From the NCBI RefSeq assembly GCF_035046485.1, contig NC_085136.1, positions 322,738,175-322,802,174 on the forward strand: a stretch of 64,000 bases of DNA, written 5' to 3'. Below are positions 59,261-64,000 of this stretch, one piece after another. The notes beneath the pieces were generated by a model. The model ran no database searches. It saw only the letters and a list, made by a program, of their open reading frames with translations, and was not told the DNA's origin. The stretch is from Aedes albopictus. Taxonomy: Eukaryota; Arthropoda; Insecta; Diptera; Culicidae. Made by a program: the position numbers and the translations under genes. Each line of letters opens with the position of its first letter. Position 1 is the first letter of the stretch.

Positions 59261-61118
59261 TGATAAACGAAATCATGGTTGATATTGAGCTTTGTAAACC
59301 TGAATAAATTCCTACTAACGAAATTCATCCTTAAGCCAACACATATCATCCTGGTTACCCACCGCCATGGTCCACTCAGATTCCCAGTCAATTAATTAAA
59401 TTTCAACCGGATCTCTTTGTTGTTCGCGAGCCACCGATCCAGTTGAAAGTAATTTCCACATTCATTTCTTACTTTGGCAGGCAAAGCCCACGTGACAACG
59501 GCCCAGAACAACAATCGAAATCCCCGGATGAATTGAATTTACTGTGTGGTGCGAAAAAATATTCATAAAAAATACCAAGCAAATAAAAGGAGAAAAATAT
59601 TTATCTTCCCAACCGGACTATCGATGCCAATTAATTATTTTAATTTCCGTCATGTTCCGTCAATTTCGATTGCAAGACGAGGACGCGAGACCCATTCGAG
59701 GAAATGTAATGACTGGCTGCTTTTATTTTACTCTCGCACACTCGTCGAGGCGGACACCGAACACCAGACGACAAGGGTTTTTTTTCCACACTTTGCTGCA
59801 AGTGTGGATTCACCGAAACACAAAAATCGCTGCATCAGCGATAAAAAAAAAACCATCGTCCCGAAACGGCTTTATTCATCGTCCGTCCGGCCATGTGCAT
59901 AATTCATCGAAAATTAAATGTCCCATAATTGACTTATAATTTGAGCACACCGTTTTGGGTTTTTACACGTGTTTTTTTTTTCGATGAAATGCAATTTCGT
60001 GCATGGCCAAAGTTTTCGAATGGGTGGCGTTTCTTTTTTTGTTGTGTTCCTCTTGTTTTAATTTAAAGCTTTCAGGTTGCTGGATGGTGCCATCGCTGTA
60101 AAATTTAACGCCCTTTTTATTAGCATTATTAATTGTACGTATGTTGTATCGCATCAATAAAATGACACAAGTGTAATTGGATTTCAGATTGTTGGAAAAA
60201 AGATAATTTTAATAATAATTATGCTTAAATTTTCGACAACAAATAAAAGTAGAAACATCTGGAACGGGCTCACCCATCTGATTTTCAACGTGGGATGCGT
60301 TCGACGACCTCAGAGCTGTTGTGTCTTCCAATGCAACACTTACAATACAACAATAAAACACACTAAAGTTTGATTGGTTAACTTAATACACTTGATTTGA
60401 TTCTAGGTTGATCCAGGATACGCTAGGAAAATTTTCTTGACAACAAGACATTCATTAATTCAGAGCGCTTGATTGGTTGCGTTCCAGAAAAGCTGCATTT
60501 AGGAACCTGCAAATGCCTCCCAAAACAACCCAGCGCATCCAACAAGGAAATGAGCTAAATCAGCACGAAAATTTCTCAAACAAAGCCACACCTTGTCGTT
60601 ATAATGACTCCGCCTTCAAACTCTCGCTCCCCCCTGTCGCAAACCCAAAACAACAATACGCAACCCGCCGGCTTAAAATGTCGCATTTTCCCAACACTTA
60701 ATCAAGCCGAGCTCAATTTGCATCAAAACTGATTGGCGCTACGCCCCATCATCAACCCTACCCGGGAGCATCCTTTAGCAACTGTACTGTACTGAGCATC
60801 TGCAGCATTGCTGAAACTTTCCACCTTTGGTACACACGTTCACCACCCTGCTCCTACAAACTCTGTGAAGGATTTCGTTCGAGATGCAACTCAGCCAACG
60901 CAACGCTTTTCCTTTGCCGAAAGCGAGTTGAATAATAGCGACGCCATAAAATTAGATGGATGGTAGGGCAAGCGGTATGAGCTTAAAGTGTGCGTTCATG
61001 GCACAGTGTGTTCACGGTGTATTTGTGTGGGCAAAAACAAATGACGGAAATGATGATGCATTCGCTCACCAACTGAAGACCGTTATATGTACCACCAAGT
61101 TTGCACCAGTTCTTACAG
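59261..61118. other. Unclassified, mostly unique DNA
   Basis: AT-rich sequence with no tandem, arms or domain-bearing frames. Some stretches (59400-60200) look non-repetitive enough to hold regulatory DNA but show no specific signal. Confidence 0.35.
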
Positions 61119-61270
61119 TGATCGCTGTGAATACTGCACCACACAGGCGCAGTCCACCTACCTGAAGAAGCCAGTCTCCGAGTCCAACGACCGAACAACC
61201 CATTCCGAGTCCTATCATTACGGAGTGACGTGTGTAGCCGCTACACACGTCACTGCTAGAAGAGATCAAG
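61119..61270 (+). CDS. Possible host exon with strong splice donor (low confidence)
   Basis: TTCTTACAG at 61110-61118 is an acceptable acceptor and AAG|GTGAGTACG at 61268-61276 is a near-ideal donor. The 152 bp between them are open in the frame starting GAT CGC TGT, with mostly G or C at third positions, unlike the AT-rich flanks. The encoded ~50 residues start DRCEYC and end TARRDQ; I do not recognise a family. The 14-bp perfect hairpin at 61224-61254 lies inside. It could equally be a repeat fragment. Confidence 0.25.
61224..61254. repeat. Perfect 14-bp-stem hairpin
   Basis: AGTGACGTGTGTAG and CTACACACGTCACT are exact complements around a CCG loop. Confidence 0.85.
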
Positions 61271-61414
61271 GTGAGTACGATTGTGACCAGCCCAATCCAG
61301 TTCGAAAAGATCCATGGCATCGAAGATTCGAAAAAGATACCTTTACGCGGACTAGGCGAGGTCCAATCCTAGAGCAAGCCTGAATGTGTCTTGCCCGATG
61401 TCACTATTTCCGAC

Positions 61415-61562
61415 TTAAGGCGAAACTGGAAGCATTTTCTCACTTTTTGGTTTTTGATTTTTACTAAATAACGAAGCAATATTTTCAAAATCGGTTTTCG
61501 TGCTCATGTAGAGTACGGATCAAGGTATCTTCTGATTTTTTTGTAGTGGAAAATGTTTTTTG
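61415..61562 (+). mobile_element. Half copy of the TTAA foldback MITE
   Basis: TTAAGGCGAAACTGGAAGC followed by the same arm sequence as 29941-30302, ending at the centre (GTGGAAAATGTTTTT). The second arm is missing. Confidence 0.75.
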
Positions 61563-61589
61563 TCCGTTAATTCCAGTCCAACGGTCAAG

Positions 61590-63160
61590 CCCATTCCGAA
61601 GTGGGATCACCAAAGGAATTCCAAAAGGAAATCTCAAACGGATTCCAGAAGAAATCTATGTCGGAATATCATGAGAAATCCCCAAAAGAATTTTAGGAGG
61701 AATCCTCGAAGGAAGGGCCCTCCAGGAAAAACCTCTGAAGGAAATCTAGAAAGAAACCCCGAAGGAACTCTATGAGGAATCCCTGAAGGAATTCCAAGAA
61801 AAATTCCCGAAAGAATTCTTGAAGGAATTCTAGGAAGAACCACCAAAGGAATTCCAGGAGGAATTTCCAAGAAAATCGAAGAGGAATCACCAAAGGAAGA
61901 AAGGCCAGGAAGAATCCTCGAAGGAATTCCAGGAGAAATCCCTGAAGGAGCTCTGAGTTGAATCCCCGAAAGAATTCTAGGTGAAATCTCCGAAGGAATT
62001 CCAAGAGAAAACTTCGAAGAAAGTCTAGGAGGAATCTCTGATGTAATTACATGAGGAATCTCCGAAGGAAATCCAGGACTACTTTCTGTAGGAATCCCAG
62101 AAGAAATCCTCGAATAAAAAAAAAAACAGAAAAATCCCTGCAGGAATTCCACCTCCGAAGGAATTCCAAGCGGAATCCTCGAAGGTTTAATAAGAGGAAA
62201 CCCCAAAGAAATTCCAAGAGAAATCCACATAGGAAGTCCAGGAGGAGTCTATGAAGAAATTCCAGAAGGAGTCCCCGAAGAAACTCTAGGAGGAATCCCC
62301 GTAGAAATTCCAAGCGAAGTTCCCAAACGAGTTTTAATACGAATCTCCGATGGAATTCTAGGAGATACCACCGAAGGAATTGCTGGAGGAATCCTGGAGA
62401 AATTCCATAAGAAATTTCTGATTGAAATTCAGGACGAATCTCCAAAAGAATTCCAAAAGGAATCCACGACAGAATATCAAGATGAATTTCCGAAAGAATT
62501 CCATAAGAAATCTCTGTAAAAAGTTTAGTAGGAATTCCAGATTTTTTTTATCACATGAATTCGAGAAGGTATCTCCAAAGTATTTCTAGAAGAAACCATT
62601 AAAAAATATCCAGGAGGAATCCTCGAAGGAATTTCTAGGAATTTCAAGAGCAATCGCTGAAGGAATTTCAAGAAGAATCCATGGAGGAATTTTAGGAGGA
62701 ATCCCCGAAGAAGTTCCAGGAGGAACCCCCAAAATAACTCGAGGAGAAATCCACGTAGGAACTCCAAGAGGAAATCCTGAAAGAATTTCAGCATGAATCC
62801 CATTGGAATTCCAGCAGTAATTTACAAAGAAATTCTAGCAGGAATCCCCAAAAGAATTCCAGTGGGAATGTTCAAGGGAATTCTAGATAGAATCCCCTAA
62901 AGATTTTCAGGAGGAATCAAAGATAAATATCCAGAAGGAATCTCTGAAGGAGTTCCAGGATAAATTCATAAGAGAACTCTATAAGGATTCACCAAAGGAA
63001 TTCCAAGAGAAATCCCTGGAAGAATTCTAGCAGAAATCCCCAGAGGAATTCCAGGAGGAATCCCCGAAGAAATTCTAAGAGGAATCACAAAAACTCCTGG
63101 ATGAAACTCCGAAGATTGAAAAATCTCCGATTAAATTTCAGGAGGAAATTCGACTGGATA
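61590..63160 (+). repeat. GGAATTCC-type degenerate repeat
   Basis: GAATTCCAAGAGGAATCCCCGAAG words at ~24-bp spacing. Leu/Phe-rich antisense frames (61634-62445) and Arg/Asn-rich sense frames are by-products. Confidence 0.75.
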
Positions 63161-63165
63161 ATAGT

Positions 63166-63370
63166 TTGATTTGCTGATTTTACGGCTTATAGTCTTATGA
63201 ATTGCGTTGTTAAATTTATTATCATCGCCGACGTTTCGGTGCGGCTATTGGACCTTCCTCAGGGTGTATCGAGCCCTGAGGAAGTTCCAATAGCCGAACT
63301 GAAACGTCAGCTATGATAATAAATTAATCAGCGCATTTCATAAGTCTTTAAGCCGAAAAATCAACAAATT
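63166..63370. repeat. Eroded foldback with CTGAGGA...GAAAC cores
   Basis: Arms of ~98 bp (about 63166-63264 and 63274-63370) are inverted at roughly 85% identity. Each arm holds CCCTGAGGAAG, a short spacer able to pair, then GAAACGTC, the same order as the core at 46.8 kb but with weaker stems. It interrupts the GGAATTCC block. Confidence 0.65.
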
Positions 63371-64000
63371 TCCGTAGAAAGTCTAAGAGGAATCCCCGTC
63401 GGATTATCACGAGGAATTCCCGGAAGTAGTAGTAGTAGTAGAATCAATGAATTCCAGAAGGGATCCCCGAAAAAAGACCAGGAGAAATTACTGAAGGAAG
63501 TCCATTCCTTTTGGACTTCCTTCGGGGATTCCTCCTGGACTTCCTTCTGACGGGAGGAATTCCAGGAGAAATCGCCGATGAAATAACAGGGGAAATCTCT
63601 GCAGGAATTACAGGGGAAACCCCTGAATGAATTCTGTGAGAAATCTCCGAAGGATTTCCAAGCTGAATACTCGAAGGATTTTCAAGATGAAACTCCGAAA
63701 GAATTTCAAGAGGAGTCCCCATAGGAAGTTCATGAAAAATCTCTGAAGGAACTCTAGCAGGAATCCCCGAAGGAATTCTAAGAGGACTCCTGAAGATATT
63801 GAATAAAGAATTTATGAAGGAAATCCAGGAGGAATCTCCGAAGCAATTCAAAGAGGAATCATCAAAATATTTCAAAAGGAAACGCCGAAAGAATATCAGG
63901 ATAAATGCACGAAATTCCAAAGGAATTCCAGAAAAAATTCCATAAATAGTTCCAGGAGGAATCCCCGAAAACATTTCAGGAGGAATCCTCGAAGGAAGTC
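63371..64000 (+). repeat. GGAATTCC-type degenerate repeat, to window edge
   Basis: Same wording as 61590-63160. It includes an (AGT)5 run at about 63426-63441 and a local inversion at about 63492-63530 (GAAGGAAGTCC/GGACTTCCTTC). It continues past the end of the window. Confidence 0.7.

Noticed and set aside
61634..62445. Leu/Phe-rich ORFs of 132-198 aa as membrane proteins
   Set aside because: They are translations of the degenerate GGAATTCC-type repeat; the complementary strand gives equally open Arg/Asn-rich frames.

Overview
This is eukaryotic, insect-type intergenic or intronic DNA, most likely from a culicine mosquito and probably Aedes. The reasons are a Feilai-type tRNA-related SINE at 9.6-9.9 kb, an errantivirus (gypsy-type) LTR retrotransposon, an R1-clade LINE, many foldback MITEs, and large amounts of degenerate 'GGAATTCC' and 'CCCCTGAAAC' repeats. 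Species assignment is inference. I find no confident host gene, rRNA, functional tRNA or CRISPR array. Two short possible host exons are listed at low confidence.

Layout. 0-2.8 kb: a 2-kb element with ~360-bp inverted arms, followed by a LINE-3'-end-like stretch. 2.8-5.5 kb: unclassified. 5.5-8.2 kb: a C-rich degenerate repeat split by a 1.7-kb insertion with ends TGTTACGA/TCGTTACA. 8.3-11.6 kb: GGAATTCC-type degenerate repeat, split by a Feilai SINE and by a 0.6-kb insertion carrying a tRNA-Lys-like primer-binding site. 12.85-16.39 kb: an array of 23-bp hairpin units (about 93 copies) running directly into 277 uninterrupted AGAGC pentamers. 17.4-24.85 kb: an essentially complete minus-strand errantivirus with 340-bp LTRs (2 differences), TTGA target duplication, tRNA-Lys PBS, PPT, gag, a U UUU UUA frameshift site, pol and a spliced env with one frame break. 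24.85-34.3 kb: a long-TIR element, SINEs, a piggyBac-like (TTAA) MITE and low-complexity blocks. 34.3-37.1 kb: dead LINE reverse-transcriptase fragments. 37.1-39.7 kb and 47.9-56 kb: two oppositely oriented copies of one tandem-repeat-bearing element. The second copy is interrupted by a near-complete 5.95-kb R1-clade LINE (48.06-54.01 kb) with a 15-bp target duplication. 40-47.6 kb: more degenerate repeat, MITEs, and a perfect 117-bp-arm palindrome whose arms contain a hammerhead-ribozyme-like core. 57-64 kb: a 538-bp hAT MITE inside a tRNA-like SINE, a half piggyBac-like MITE and further degenerate repeat with a second, eroded foldback.

How the parts work together. The LTR element shows the complete expected expression plan: genomic RNA primed by tRNA-Lys, Gag plus Gag-Pol by -1 frameshifting, and a ~4.8-kb intron whose donor and acceptor are in phase and which attaches a short leader exon with its own ATG to the env frame. 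The R1 LINE supplies a nucleic-acid-binding ORF1 (now carrying an internal stop) and an endonuclease/reverse-transcriptase ORF2. The SINEs and MITEs are non-autonomous and depend on enzymes encoded elsewhere. Nesting gives a relative order: degenerate repeats are oldest, the tandem-bearing elements and SINEs are later, and the R1 LINE, hAT MITE and errantivirus are the youngest insertions.
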